In this document: positions 6,965 through 16,774 of the stretch, piece after piece | Layout of the letters: the number at the start of each line of letters is the position of its first letter | Numbering within the stretch: position 1 is the first letter of the stretch | Source of the DNA: Sediminibacterium ginsengisoli | GTDB taxonomy: Bacteria; Bacteroidota; Bacteroidia; Chitinophagales; Chitinophagaceae | Direction of reading: 5' to 3' | NCBI RefSeq assembly: GCF_900167075.1 | Contig: NZ_FUWH01000003.1 | Coordinates: forward strand, 62,001 to 126,000 | Length of the DNA: 64,000 nt | Position numbers and translations under genes: made by a program | The notes under the pieces: model-generated | Seen by the model: only the letters and a program-made list of their open reading frames with translations | The model's database searches: none | What the model was told of the DNA's origin: nothing

Positions 6965-9211
6965 ATGAAAAAGGTAATCAATATAAACTTCCAGGGCAGG
7001 GTGATCCCCATTGAAGAAGCTGCCTACGACCTGCTGAAGCAGTACGTGGAAAGTTTGCGTAAATTTTTTGCCAACGAGGAGGGACGAGACGAGATCATTA
7101 ATGATATTGAAGGACGAATAGCTGAGCTGTTTGGCGATAGCCTGAAAAAAGGCAGTACCTGTATTACTGAAGAAGATGTAAATAACATCATCGCCAGTAT
7201 GGGCAGACCTGAAGATTTTGATGAGGAAGAGAACAAAGTGCACTCACAGCTGGGTGGCGAAGAGAAAAAGGAAAGCTATACAGGAAGCGCCGCAGCTTTC
7301 GAACCTGTTCAGGAAGGTCGTGGCCGCTTATATCGTAATGATAATGAAAAGATCCTGGGTGGTGTGTGTAGCGGGCTGGCTCATTATCTTAAAATAGATC
7401 CTACCATTGTACGTCTCGTGTTTGCGCTGAGCAGCTTTGGTGCGGGAACAGGTATACTGATTTATATCCTGCTCTGGATCATATTGCCATCCAAACCACT
7501 GGCAAGCAACCTTACTTCTAAAAGGATGTACCGTAATCCTGAAGAAAAAGTGGTAGCCGGTGTGGCAAGCGGCATTGCGGCGTATTTTGATATCGCGGTA
7601 TGGATCCCAAGACTCATCTTTGTTTTCCCGCTGGTGGTAGGTATCATTACTTCTATTTTCCGCAACGCATTCTGGTTCGATTTTGATCCGTTCCCCGGCA
7701 TCATCTTCGGTTCCTTCGGCGGAACGCTCTTTATCACTTATGCTATTCTGTGGGCAGTGATCCCGGAAGCAAAAAGTGCATCGGAAAAACTGGAAATGCG
7801 CGGTGAGAAAATAGATCTGAATACAATTAAGAATACGATCCAGGAAGACCTGGAAGGATTCAAGAACCGCGCGGAGAAATGGGGGGGTGAATTCAAGGAA
7901 AAAGCGCAGCATTTCGGAAAGGAGTTCGGACACACTGTTGGCCAGAAAGGCGCACAGTTCGGCGCTGAAGCCGGTTATGTAGCCAAGAAAAGCGGTAACA
8001 GGTTGCTGAATGCACTGGGTATCTTACTCAAAGCCTTCTTTCTTTTCCTCGCGGGTATCCTGGCTTTTGTACTGTTGATCGCGCTGATCGCGCTGACAGG
8101 AGCGGGTGTGGGTGTGTTCCCGCTGAAAGATTTCTTCCTCGAAGGATTCTGGCAGAATGCACTTGCATGGGCAACATTACTGCTCTTCCTGGGTGTGCCG
8201 GTAATAGCACTGGTTGTATGGTGCATCCGCCGCATCATGGGTATCAGGTCGGGCAACAGGTATATCGGTTTCACTTTCAGCGGACTCTGGTTCATCGGGC
8301 TTATCTGCGGTATCCTCCTCGCAGTCTCCATCACACGCAACTTTGATGCGAGAGCAAGAGAAAAACAGGATTACACGGTAGCACAACCATCCACCGGAAA
8401 GCTGATCGTAAAAGTACCGGATACAAAAGTGAAGGTATACGGCCGCTGGTTCAGGATGGATGGCATCATGAGCATGAATAACGACAGCCTCTTCCTCAAC
8501 AACGTGAGACTGCATATTGTAAAAAGTACCGATTCAGCCTATCATATTTCTGCTTTCAAATACAGCAACGGCAGCGATGAAGGCATTGCACTGCGTAATA
8601 TCAAAGAGATCAATTACGGTATTAACCAGCAGGATAGCACCGTATGGCTCGACAGAGGCTTCTCTCTGAAACGCGGCACCAAATTCCGTAACCAGGGCGT
8701 ACAGGTAACCATCCAGGTTCCTGTGGGCAAAAGGATCGAGATCGACAAAAGTGTATCCCGCAGGCTGAACTGGTTCCGCATCCATACCGGAAGAAACGAA
8801 TGGGATTGGGAAGAGGACGATTGGAGCAACAACTATGAAGACTGGAGCTCTAACGTAGAATATATCATGACTCCCGGAGGACTGGAGAGGGTGAAGAAAG
8901 ATAAAAAAGTAGAAGAAGACAGGGACGACAGGAAAGAGGTAGAAAGTGAAGCACTGGAGAACTACAAGAAAAGCCGTGAAGACATGCAGAAAGAGCTCGA
9001 TAAAAAGCAGAAAGAAGCTGAAGAACTGAAAAAAGAGCTCTCGAAGCCACTGGATACAACACGTTACCGTTACCAGAAAGCAGTTTCTTATGAAGATGCT
9101 TCCAAACAACTCAAAACAGCAGCACCAGGAGGTGCTCACGATATAGAGCCGGAAAGTGCTGATATGCCGCTGGAACTGATGCGACTGACCATGATGGAAC
9201 TGGCATCTTAA
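6965..9211 (+). CDS. Large PspC domain membrane protein with tandem PspC modules
   Basis: A 748-aa protein. Residues about 1-90 form a conserved N-terminal region (VININFQGRVIPIEEAAYD, then DEIINDIEGRIAELF). Two PspC modules follow: one at about 120-175 (KILGGVCSGLAHYLKIDPT and the membrane segment after it) and a second at about 180-265 (KVVAGVASGIAAYFDIAVW). More hydrophobic segments lie near residues 345-465. The C-terminal third is soluble, with a Trp-rich acidic stretch and a Lys/Glu coiled coil around residues 645-700. PspC proteins answer envelope stress in proteobacteria; the role in this lineage is unclear. It is the last gene of the PadR operon. Confidence 0.9.
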   Translation: MKKVININFQGRVIPIEEAAYDLLKQYVESLRKFFANEEGRDEIINDIEGRIAELFGDSLKKGSTCITEEDVNNIIASMGRPEDFDEEENKVHSQLGGEEKKESYTGSAAAFEPVQEGRGRLYRNDNEKILGGVCSGLAHYLKIDPTIVRLVFALSSFGAGTGILIYILLWIILPSKPLASNLTSKRMYRNPEEKVVAGVASGIAAYFDIAVWIPRLIFVFPLVVGIITSIFRNAFWFDFDPFPGIIFGSFGGTLFITYAILWAVIPEAKSASEKLEMRGEKIDLNTIKNTIQEDLEGFKNRAEKWGGEFKEKAQHFGKEFGHTVGQKGAQFGAEAGYVAKKSGNRLLNALGILLKAFFLFLAGILAFVLLIALIALTGAGVGVFPLKDFFLEGFWQNALAWATLLLFLGVPVIALVVWCIRRIMGIRSGNRYIGFTFSGLWFIGLICGILLAVSITRNFDARAREKQDYTVAQPSTGKLIVKVPDTKVKVYGRWFRMDGIMSMNNDSLFLNNVRLHIVKSTDSAYHISAFKYSNGSDEGIALRNIKEINYGINQQDSTVWLDRGFSLKRGTKFRNQGVQVTIQVPVGKRIEIDKSVSRRLNWFRIHTGRNEWDWEEDDWSNNYEDWSSNVEYIMTPGGLERVKKDKKVEEDRDDRKEVESEALENYKKSREDMQKELDKKQKEAEELKKELSKPLDTTRYRYQKAVSYEDASKQLKTAAPGGAHDIEPESADMPLELMRLTMMELAS

Positions 9212-9233
9212 ACTCGGTTGAAGTTGGGAAAAC

Positions 9234-9280
9234 AAGAACCCGGTCCTGTTCCCAGAACGGGGTTCTTCCCTTCTCTTACA
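9234..9280 (+). terminator. Hairpin after the PspC gene
   Basis: AAGAACCC at 9234-9241 pairs exactly with GGGTTCTT at 9260-9267. The bases after it are pyrimidine-rich (CCCTTCTCTT) rather than a clean T-run, so this is a moderate terminator call. It separates the PadR/PspC operon from gcvT. Confidence 0.5.
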
Positions 9281-9330
9281 TTCTTTTGGCGCAGTTGGTT
9301 TAACAAGGTGGCAGGAACAATTCTGCCGCC

Positions 9331-9364
9331 TTTGTTTTTAACAGTCAGCTTTCTCTTATTTTTG
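9331..9364 (+). promoter_or_regulatory. Predicted gcvT promoter
   Basis: TTTG at 9331-9334 and TATTTTTG at 9357-9364 match the Bacteroidota -33 and -7 elements, with a 22-bp spacer that is slightly long. The expected start of transcription near 9371 is 18 bases before the chosen gcvT ATG and downstream of the longer alternative start. Confidence 0.6.
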
Positions 9365-9388
9365 CGCCGAACAAAACCTACGATTGAT

Positions 9389-10474
9389 ATGAAAAACACC
9401 CCTTTTACAGACAAGCACATTGCGCTCGGTGCCAAAATGGCTGAGTTTGCCGGATATAATATGCCTATCAGCTACAGCGGTATCAACGATGAGCATGCGA
9501 CCGTACGTAAGAATGCCGGTGTTTTTGATGTAAGTCATATGGGAGAGTTCATGGTAAAAGGAGAACATGCACTTGAGCTGATCCAGCGTGTTACATCAAA
9601 CGATGCATCCAAACTTGTAGCAGGTCAGGCTCAGTACAGTTGTCTGCCCAACGAACAGGGCGGCATAGTGGACGATCTGATCGTTTATTGTATCGAGCCG
9701 GGCAAGACCTATATGCTGGTGGTGAATGCATCCAATATTGAAAAAGACTGGAAATGGATCAGTGACAGGAATACCAACGGCGCTGAAATGCACAATATCA
9801 GCGATAAGACCTGCCTGCTCGCGATACAGGGCCCCAACGCTACAAAAATATTGCAGCCGCTTGCCGACACTGATATCATGAACCTGAAATATTACACTTT
9901 TACCAAGGGTAAATTTGCAGGTGTTGATAATGTGCTGATCAGTGCAACCGGTTATACCGGAGCCGGTGGCGTAGAGATTTATTTTGAAGACAAGGACGGG
10001 GCGGCAGCACAGATCTGGGACGCCATCTTCGAAGCCGGTGGCCCGCAGGGGCTTAAACCGATCGGGCTGGGCGCCAGGGATACATTAAGGCTCGAAATGG
10101 GCTATTGCCTGTACGGTAATGATATTGATGATACTACTTCGCCGCTTGAAGGAGGGCTGGGTTGGATCACCAAGTTCACAAAAGACTTTACAGCTAAAGA
10201 TATCCTGCAGGCACAGAAAGCAGAAGGTGTAAAACGCCGCCTGGTTGGTTTTGAAATGATCGAAAGAGGCATACCCCGCCATGATTACCTGATCAAAGAT
10301 GCCAGTGGTAATGTTATCGGAAAGGTTACCAGCGGAACACAGGCGCCATCTTTAGGTAAAGCGATCGGCCTGGGTTACGTAAGCATTGAACACGCAGCTG
10401 CTGATAGTGAGATCTTTATCGACATCAGGAATACGCCGGTTAAAGCCAAAGTGGTTAAACTGCCGTTTGCATAA
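9389..10474 (+). CDS. gcvT: Glycine cleavage system T protein (aminomethyltransferase)
   Basis: A 361-aa tetrahydrofolate-dependent aminomethyltransferase that takes the aminomethyl group from the H protein, releasing ammonia and making methylene-THF. Family blocks seen: [32 protein letters not shown], the folate-binding region [22 protein letters not shown] and [16 protein letters not shown]. The frame is open to 9218, but those 57 extra residues have no family match and lie upstream of the predicted promoter, so ATG 9389 is chosen. gcvH and gcvP are not in the window; in Bacteroidota the three genes are often scattered. Confidence 0.95.
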   Translation: MKNTPFTDKHIALGAKMAEFAGYNMPISYSGINDEHATVRKNAGVFDVSHMGEFMVKGEHALELIQRVTSNDASKLVAGQAQYSCLPNEQGGIVDDLIVYCIEPGKTYMLVVNASNIEKDWKWISDRNTNGAEMHNISDKTCLLAIQGPNATKILQPLADTDIMNLKYYTFTKGKFAGVDNVLISATGYTGAGGVEIYFEDKDGAAAQIWDAIFEAGGPQGLKPIGLGARDTLRLEMGYCLYGNDIDDTTSPLEGGLGWITKFTKDFTAKDILQAQKAEGVKRRLVGFEMIERGIPRHDYLIKDASGNVIGKVTSGTQAPSLGKAIGLGYVSIEHAAADSEIFIDIRNTPVKAKVVKLPFA

Positions 10475-10495
10475 CTTATATATTTCAATAGTTTG

Positions 10496-10530
10496 CGGCC
10501 GGTACTTGTTACCGGCCGTTTTGTTTTGTT
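10496..10530 (+). terminator. Intrinsic terminator of gcvT
   Basis: CGGCCGGTA (10496-10504) pairs exactly with TACCGGCCG (10510-10518), followed by TTTTGTTTTGTT. It lies 22 bases after the gcvT stop and before the end of the convergent zinc-ribbon gene. Confidence 0.88.
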
Positions 10531-10548
10531 CCCTGTGCTCCGCAATGT

Positions 10549-10920
10549 TTAACCGGTAAGCATTTTACGGACAATCAGCATGCGGTCTCCCTCAAGCGGC
10601 AGATAGCCATGATCATAACAGAAATAATAAGTCATTCCTTTCTTACTGGTATGGGTATGTGTGAAGTAATTGAAAAGAAAGCCCTTCGTATAAAGATCCT
10701 GTACCGGGGTTTTAACGGCATCGGCAGTTGCAGGCAAAAGTTCCTTTAATATACGCCGGTTGCGATATAAGGTATGGTTGATACTGCGTATGTATTTATT
10801 TCCGGCCCCGTTTTGCTGGTTATTGAATGAGCTTCTGCAGTAACTGTCGCAAAAACGTTTATCAGTCCGCCCTTTCACAGGTTTTCCGCATACGGCGCAT
10901 GTTTTGTTTTCGGTTGTCAT
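10549..10920 (-). CDS. Small zinc-ribbon protein, 123 aa
   Basis: Starting at ATG 10920, the N-terminus carries CAVCGKPVKGRTDKRFC and then DSYCR, a CxxC...CxxxC pair that should bind one zinc. The C-terminal half has YFCYDHGYLPL and a short hydrophobic end. I recognise it only as a family of small Bacteroidota proteins of unknown function. An in-frame ATG 17 codons upstream is possible but adds no conserved sequence. It faces gcvT and diverges from the SSB gene, with an inverted repeat in the shared upstream region. Confidence 0.6.
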   Translation of the reverse strand: MTTENKTCAVCGKPVKGRTDKRFCDSYCRSSFNNQQNGAGNKYIRSINHTLYRNRRILKELLPATADAVKTPVQDLYTKGFLFNYFTHTHTSKKGMTYYFCYDHGYLPLEGDRMLIVRKMLTG

Positions 10921-10974
10921 AATAATGTTTTTATAAGAATCTGTGTAAAGTAAGCTGTCAAGGCACTGCAATCA

Positions 10975-11020
10975 AATGCGTATTTGTACGCCATTTATTA
11001 ATAACGTATAAATACGCATT
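10975..11020. promoter_or_regulatory. 16-bp inverted repeat built from two smaller palindromes
   Basis: AATGCGTATTTGTACG (10975-10990) and CGTATAAATACGCATT (11005-11020) are inverse complements at 15 of 16 positions, 14 bases apart. Each arm also contains its own palindrome: GCGTA-TTTG-TACGC on the left and CGTAT-AA-ATACG on the right. It sits between the divergent zinc-ribbon gene and the SSB gene, so a paired operator is a reasonable reading; no regulator is known. Confidence 0.5.
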
Positions 11021-11251
11021 AAAATATTCTTATTTCTTCGGTATTCTTGCATAGAATAACATCTATTGCTATAATTAAGAATGACCGGATACGTACCAGA
11101 CATGCTTCCGGTTACATTATTTACCCGTCATTTTCTTTATGCGTTTACTTACGGAAGTACGCGTTTAATATTCGTTTGAGGATCCGTCAGTCATTCATAT
11201 TTGCCTTGTCATTGCAGGAAATAACCTGTGCTGATTCATAAAAAAGCAAAT

Positions 11252-11590
11252 ATGAATGCGATCAAAAACAAAGTACAGTTAATCGGAAATCTCGGCCAGC
11301 CGCCTGACATACGGCTCTTCGGAGAAGGCAGGAAAATGGCCATTATCCGTATCGCGATCAACGAAACATTTAAAGATGCAGATGGTGAGAAAAAGACGGA
11401 TACCCAATGGCATAATATCATAGCCTGGGGCAAGCTGGCAGAGATTGCCGAGAAACATCTTCAGAAAGGGACAGAAATAGCCATTGAAGGCAGGCTGCTC
11501 AGCAAAAGTTTTGTTGACAAGAACGGAGTCAAGCACCATACAACAGAAGTACAGGCAACAGAACTGCTTATACTCAGCAAAAAAACATAA
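11252..11590 (+). CDS. ssb: Single-stranded DNA-binding protein, short paralogue
   Basis: A 112-aa OB-fold protein: NKVQLIGNLGQPPDIRLF, RIAINETFKD, TQWHNIIAWGKLAEIAEKH, KGTEIAIEGRL and HTTEVQATELLIL are all SSB blocks. It ends two residues after the OB fold (LSKKT) and lacks both the flexible linker and the acidic tip that housekeeping SSBs use to recruit partners, so it is probably a specialised paralogue, for example for transformation or a mobile element, rather than the main SSB. ATG 11252 is preceded by an A-rich stretch. No partner gene adjoins it. Confidence 0.9.
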   Translation: MNAIKNKVQLIGNLGQPPDIRLFGEGRKMAIIRIAINETFKDADGEKKTDTQWHNIIAWGKLAEIAEKHLQKGTEIAIEGRLLSKSFVDKNGVKHHTTEVQATELLILSKKT

Positions 11591-11885
11591 TAGCAGAAAA
11601 AATCATAACTGGCGGCTTCCGTTCATAGAAATCGGTTAGTAGAGAGGGTGTTCTTTTGTGTTTGGTCGTGCGGGTTTCTGTGCTTGTATAATGCCTGCTG
11701 TTTGTGCGTTTGCCGACAGGCAGAATTGCGGCACTGACACTACGGTCTGGCAGATGTGGTGAGTCGACGGGTAACCGGCGCAAAGCAGGCATCACAGTTT
11801 ACCATTTCGTATAACCCTGCATGCCGGGCCGGCTTTTTAAGGCAGGCCCAATTTTTACTTTTCGATACTTTATCTTTGCGGCCTT
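11591..11885. other. Intergenic region between ssb and comB
   Basis: No convincing gene is seen. TATCTTTG at 11871-11878 fits the -7 element and ends only 7 bases before the comB ATG, implying a nearly leaderless transcript. A GGGCC/GGCCC pairing near 11827-11851 precedes AATTTTTAC and could be a weak terminator. Confidence 0.4.
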
Positions 11886-12614
11886 ATGAGCAGCAAACCA
11901 ACATTGCATACCGTATTATCACCCAGGTTACTTGATATTTACGATATGCCCAATAGTATTGTCGTTATCATTGATGTATTTCGTGCTACTTCAACTATCG
12001 CCACGGCTTTATATAATGGTGCAGGAAGAATTATCCCAGTTGATAGTGTGAACAAATGCATTGAACTCGGCAAACTGACCGGAGGTATTACTGCAGGAGA
12101 GCGCGATGGCAAAGTGATAGAAGGACTTGCCCATGGCAACTCTCCGGCTGAATATCCACGCTCTTTCATAGAAGGGAAAACACTGGTACTCACAACAACC
12201 AATGGTACTAAACTGCTTCATATGGCATTGAATAACGGGGCTTCCGAAATTGTAACCGGCTCCTTTCCCAATCTTTCTGCCGTCTGCGAGCACCTGCTTT
12301 CTGCCGGAAAGAATGTGATCCTGGGTTGCTCAGCCTGGAAGGACAGGTTTAACCTGGAAGACACGCTTTTTGCCGGCGCGGTGATACATAATATTAAAAA
12401 ATATTTCACCATTCACTGCGACAGCAGCCTGATGGCAGAAGACATCTACAACCTGCACAAAGATGATATCTACAGCTTTATCCGTAATACTACGCACTGG
12501 CACCGGCTGGCTTCTTACGGACTTGAAGCAGACCTCGAATACTGTGTAACTGCCGATGTTGCCAACATATTACCTATTTACAGGAATGGAGACCTGGTGG
12601 CACATAACCGTTAA
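11886..12614 (+). CDS. comB: 2-phosphosulfolactate phosphatase family protein (ComB)
   Basis: A 242-aa protein of the ComB family, which removes phosphate from 2-phosphosulfolactate to give sulfolactate. Signature parts are VVIIDVFRATSTIATAL near the N-terminus, GERDGKVIEGLAHGNSP, VLTTTNGTKLL and LGCSAWKDRFNLEDTLFAG. In methanogens this feeds coenzyme M; in Bacteroidota the same chemistry could feed sulfonolipids, but no other sulfonate gene is in the window, so that is conjecture. It is encoded alone, with a -7 box almost touching the ATG. Confidence 0.88.
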   Translation: MSSKPTLHTVLSPRLLDIYDMPNSIVVIIDVFRATSTIATALYNGAGRIIPVDSVNKCIELGKLTGGITAGERDGKVIEGLAHGNSPAEYPRSFIEGKTLVLTTTNGTKLLHMALNNGASEIVTGSFPNLSAVCEHLLSAGKNVILGCSAWKDRFNLEDTLFAGAVIHNIKKYFTIHCDSSLMAEDIYNLHKDDIYSFIRNTTHWHRLASYGLEADLEYCVTADVANILPIYRNGDLVAHNR

Positions 12615-12690
12615 CAAACGTCCGTAAGCCTGGGTAATATAAAAATAAAATTTGCACCAGCTGATACGCTATAGCAGCTCTACCGTATTT

Positions 12691-12813
12691 TCAGAGATCC
12701 GTTACCTCATACAGAATACAGAACATGCCCTGTAAGCTGACCCAGGCAGCCTTAGCCGCTTCGGAATCAATGGGAGTGCTTCCCGGATGATCTGATATTA
12801 ACAAACATTTCAT
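12691..12813 (-). CDS. Possible small ORF or gene remnant, 40 aa
   Basis: The minus strand from ATG 12813 to TGA 12691 reads 40 codons containing LISDHPGSTPIDSEAAKAAW and ending in LYEVTDL. The composition looks protein-like and it fills an otherwise empty 357-base gap, but nothing further supports it; it could be a decayed fragment. A -7-like TACTTTTG for the following SNF2 gene lies at 12857-12864 on the plus strand. Confidence 0.2.
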   Translation of the reverse strand: MKCLLISDHPGSTPIDSEAAKAAWVSLQGMFCILYEVTDL

Positions 12814-12971
12814 CCACAATATTTTCAAACAGCATGGGAACTGCCTTGCTTTTTGTTACTTTTGCAAATTGCCCTTTTTCTACTGGCAAACCAGGAATTA
12901 TACGTGATCGCTATGTGATGGAGCTATGAGAATTTTTCCTGGTATGCCGGGCGGCAACAGAAGTATAAGCT

Positions 12972-15900
12972 ATGGCACTACCCTACCTGATCAAACATAT
13001 TTACAATACCGGCACTGAAGAAGTGATCCGGAGAGGCAAGAAGATCCATGCCCTCGGGAACGTGGAACTGATGGAGTATGACGAACTCATGGGTAATGTT
13101 GTATTCAGGGTGAAAGACGATGGTTATGCCACTTTTTATAAAGTCCATATCAACCAGTTCAAAGACCCTAAAACCTTATCGCTGCGATGCAGCTGCCCTT
13201 ACAACCTTTCGGAAATCTGCAGGCACAAGGCAGGAGCACTTTTCCATCTCCAGGATATGCTGGATAAAAACCTGCTTGGTGATAAAGATGTGGCATATGA
13301 ACAACGGCATACCGTTGTAAAAATGAAACAGCTTGATCTGAAATTGATCCGGATGCTGACCTCGCAGGAAAGTTTTGCCGCTGCGGAAGATTACCTCCGC
13401 AGCAGCAGATCCAATATACTAGAGGCCAAAGAAGAAAGAGTACAGGCCACACTGGAATATGAGGGTGAAACATACAAGCTGCTTATACAGAAAAACGAAG
13501 AACGTAATTTCGATACGAGCTGTACCTGTAACAGCGATACAACGCACCCGCTCTGCGTTCATAAGGTGATACTGTTATTGCAGCTGCTGCATAATTACGG
13601 ACCGAATTATTTCGACACGATCCGTAACTGGGATAAAGAAAAAAATAAACTGCTTGCTTTATACGGTTATTCCCTCGACGATGACCTGAAGGGAAAATTT
13701 GAGTTCACTTATACAGAAGGCAAACCATTTCTGCGTGTACTCGATTCATCCATCAAACGTGTCTCGGCAACGCAGCAGGCAGAAACACGTCCGAAACCCA
13801 TTGAAGATAAAACGGAATTACCCGAAACTGAGGAAGAACAGGAAAACAAAACATTACTCAGGCTTGGCATTGTGATCGCGGCCAACGAACTACAATACCC
13901 CTACCTGCAGCTGGATGCCGTACAAGGTGAACCTGACGAGGACAATACAAAATACACTTCAAAAGTTGCAAGGATAGACCTCGTGAAATTTGTAAACACC
14001 GAGAACTTCAACGAAGAAGATAAAATGCTGCTGCAGCAGCTTCGCAAGCTGTTGCCCAATGAAATCAGCCGTTACCTGAACCGCAACTCGCCTTTCAGCG
14101 GAATCTGGGAGAATATTGTACAGCAACATGATGATGAGCTGCCGGATGAGACCAGGCATCTGATCAACGAATACCTCCACCCCAAGATCAGGAAAATATT
14201 TACTGAACTGACCGGTAGTCCATTTGTGTTCTACCTGCCACCGGGTAAAGCTTATACAACGGCCAACCTGCAGCAGGCAGAGCTTTCGGCACAGTTTATC
14301 AGCCCGGAATTTGAAGTCGGCTACGCCAACGGACAATACGAGATTAGTTGTCGGGTGAAATTACCGCTTGCGGATCTTAGTATTGCAGATAATGAAAGTG
14401 AAACGCCTCTCCTGTTTCAATACCATAACCAGTTCTACACCTGGCAAAAACCGGAAGATATCCAGGTGATCGAAAAATTCCTGCCTTCAGGAAAGATCAC
14501 TATCGCCGCAGAAGACTGGGCTTTCCAGTTACAGCAGTTTATCCTGCCGCTTTCGAAAGAATACAATGTCCACTTCAGCAATGTACAGCGTGAAGAACTG
14601 AAAGATGTAAAACCGGAAGTGAAAGTGATGCTGAAAGAAAAAGGTGATTACCTTCTGTTCCAGCCTGTATTCAATTACCGTGGCTATGATGTGCGCAGCA
14701 CCGATAAAGAAAGGATCATTCTTCCCATGGCTGATAAGCTGCTCATCATTCAACGCAATACAGATGCGGAACAGGCTTTCATCGAAAAAATAGAATCGCT
14801 GCACTCTCATTTTATCCGTCCTGCTGAAGGTGGAACACTCGCATTGAAAGGAAGCGAGGTATTACGCAATAACTGGTTCTTCCTCTTTGTGGATGCGGCT
14901 AAAGAAATGAACATACCTGTCTATGGTTTTGAAGCGCTGAAGAAATTCCGTTTCAATACGGCAAAACCATCTACACGTATTTTTATCAGCAGCAATACCG
15001 ACTGGTTCGATGCTAAAGTGGAAATAGATTTCGGCGGCCAGAAAGTAACTGTGGACGAAGTGAAGAAGGCACTGGCCAATAAACAACAGTTCGTTCAACT
15101 GGAAGACGGCACATTAGGAATTCTGCCGGAAGAATGGATCAGGAAATACGCATTGCTGTTCCGCGTGGGCGACGGGAAATCCGGCTCCATGAAACTGAGC
15201 AAATATCATTTCAGTGTAATCGAGGAACTCTATCTGCAGCGCGATGAAGAAGAGCTTTTCTTCCAGCTGGAAGAAAAATACGAGAAACTGAAGGAAAACC
15301 ATTCCATCAAGGAAATTGCTGCACCGGCTCATCTGAAATCGATCCTGCGGCCTTACCAGGAAAGCGGTTTCCAATGGCTTAATTACCTCCGTGAAGTACA
15401 TTGGGGCGGTATCCTCGCCGATGATATGGGTCTTGGTAAAACCCTGCAAACGCTCAGCTTCCTTCATTACCTGAAAGAGGTAAACCATGGATTAAAGGCA
15501 CTGGTGGTTTGTCCTACCACGCTGATGTATAACTGGCAGAACGAGATCAAAAAATTCACACCGGGTATCAGTTTTTATGTTCACCACGGCGGCAGCCGCA
15601 TGCGCGACAGTTTCCTGAAACATCCTGCCAACGTGATCATCACCACTTACGGAACCCTCAGAAGTGATATCCGCCAGTTTGTGGAAGTAACATTCGACTA
15701 TGTTGTGCTTGATGAAAGTCAGGCTATTAAAAACCCTTCCAGTAAAGTAACAAAAGCGGCCGGCCTGTTAAACGCAAAGAACCGCCTCTGCCTGAGTGGT
15801 ACGCCATTGCAGAATAACACTTTCGACATTTACGCACAGATGAACTTCCTCAACCCGGGCATGCTCGGCAGTGTGGAGTTCTTTAAACAGGAATTCTCCA

Positions 15901-16733
15901 TACCGATCGACAAATTCGGAGAAAAGGAGCAGAAAGATCATTTAAGAAAATTATTATATCCCTTTATACTCCGCAGAACAAAAGAGCAGGTAGCCAAAGA
16001 CCTTCCCGAAAAACAGGAAATGGTCCTGTTCTGCGAAATGGGCGAAGAACAACGCAAGATCTACGATGCCTACCGGAACGATTTCCGCGACAAGATCCTT
16101 GGCGTGGTAGAAAACCAGGGCATACAGAAATCACAACTTACCATTTTACAGGGCCTGATGAAACTCAGGCAGATCTGCGATAGCCCGGCAATCGTAAAAG
16201 AGGAAGAAAGATACCCGAACGTATCTGTGAAACTGGAAGAGATTGGCCGTGAGATAACAGAGAACATCAGCAACCACAAAGCCCTGATCTTCTCCCAATT
16301 CCTGGGCATGCTGGCGCTGATCAAGGAGAAAATGAAAGAACTCGGTGTTGATTATGAGTATTTCGATGGCAGCAGTACCGTAGCTGAACGTGAAAGAGCA
16401 ATCGAAAGATTCCAGAACGATGACAATTGCCGTGTTTTCCTTATTTCACTTAAAGCCGGTGGCGTAGGTCTGAACCTCACAGCTGCAGACTATGTATATA
16501 TTGTTGATCCATGGTGGAATCCTGCCGTGGAACAACAGGCGATCGACCGGACTCACCGTATCGGCCAGACAAAAAATATTTTCGCTTACCGCATGATCTG
16601 TACAGATACCGTGGAAGACAAAATACTGAAACTTCAGGAACGTAAAAAAAGCCTTGCCAAAGACCTGATCACGGATGATGAAGGCTTTGTCAAGAGTCTT
16701 ACGAAAGAGGATGTGGAATACCTGTTCAGTTAA
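12972..16733 (+). CDS. SWI2/SNF2 family ATPase with two N-terminal SWIM zinc fingers
   Basis: A 1253-aa DNA translocase-type ATPase. Two SWIM-like fingers (CxC...CxH) are visible: C73, C75, C83, H85 and C184, C186, C195, H197. Residues about 200-780 are a long variable region. The motor starts with GGILADDMGLGKTLQT (Walker A, about residue 812), then DESQAIKNP (motif II as DESQ, about 914), LSGTPLQNN, and the second RecA lobe with FSQFLGML and WNPAVEQQAIDRTHRIGQ (motif VI). Bacterial SNF2 proteins of this SWIM type are linked to transcription recycling or DNA repair; the exact role is unknown. No methylase or nuclease adjoins it, so a defence role is not supported here. Confidence 0.93.
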   Translation: MALPYLIKHIYNTGTEEVIRRGKKIHALGNVELMEYDELMGNVVFRVKDDGYATFYKVHINQFKDPKTLSLRCSCPYNLSEICRHKAGALFHLQDMLDKNLLGDKDVAYEQRHTVVKMKQLDLKLIRMLTSQESFAAAEDYLRSSRSNILEAKEERVQATLEYEGETYKLLIQKNEERNFDTSCTCNSDTTHPLCVHKVILLLQLLHNYGPNYFDTIRNWDKEKNKLLALYGYSLDDDLKGKFEFTYTEGKPFLRVLDSSIKRVSATQQAETRPKPIEDKTELPETEEEQENKTLLRLGIVIAANELQYPYLQLDAVQGEPDEDNTKYTSKVARIDLVKFVNTENFNEEDKMLLQQLRKLLPNEISRYLNRNSPFSGIWENIVQQHDDELPDETRHLINEYLHPKIRKIFTELTGSPFVFYLPPGKAYTTANLQQAELSAQFISPEFEVGYANGQYEISCRVKLPLADLSIADNESETPLLFQYHNQFYTWQKPEDIQVIEKFLPSGKITIAAEDWAFQLQQFILPLSKEYNVHFSNVQREELKDVKPEVKVMLKEKGDYLLFQPVFNYRGYDVRSTDKERIILPMADKLLIIQRNTDAEQAFIEKIESLHSHFIRPAEGGTLALKGSEVLRNNWFFLFVDAAKEMNIPVYGFEALKKFRFNTAKPSTRIFISSNTDWFDAKVEIDFGGQKVTVDEVKKALANKQQFVQLEDGTLGILPEEWIRKYALLFRVGDGKSGSMKLSKYHFSVIEELYLQRDEEELFFQLEEKYEKLKENHSIKEIAAPAHLKSILRPYQESGFQWLNYLREVHWGGILADDMGLGKTLQTLSFLHYLKEVNHGLKALVVCPTTLMYNWQNEIKKFTPGISFYVHHGGSRMRDSFLKHPANVIITTYGTLRSDIRQFVEVTFDYVVLDESQAIKNPSSKVTKAAGLLNAKNRLCLSGTPLQNNTFDIYAQMNFLNPGMLGSVEFFKQEFSIPIDKFGEKEQKDHLRKLLYPFILRRTKEQVAKDLPEKQEMVLFCEMGEEQRKIYDAYRNDFRDKILGVVENQGIQKSQLTILQGLMKLRQICDSPAIVKEEERYPNVSVKLEEIGREITENISNHKALIFSQFLGMLALIKEKMKELGVDYEYFDGSSTVAERERAIERFQNDDNCRVFLISLKAGGVGLNLTAADYVYIVDPWWNPAVEQQAIDRTHRIGQTKNIFAYRMICTDTVEDKILKLQERKKSLAKDLITDDEGFVKSLTKEDVEYLFS

Positions 16734-16774
16734 TTTGTACTTACCGATGTTGGTCGCCTGACCCTGTTCGGAAC

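Noticed and set aside
9218..9388. N-terminal extension of gcvT
   Set aside because: The extra 57 residues do not resemble the family and lie before the promoter.
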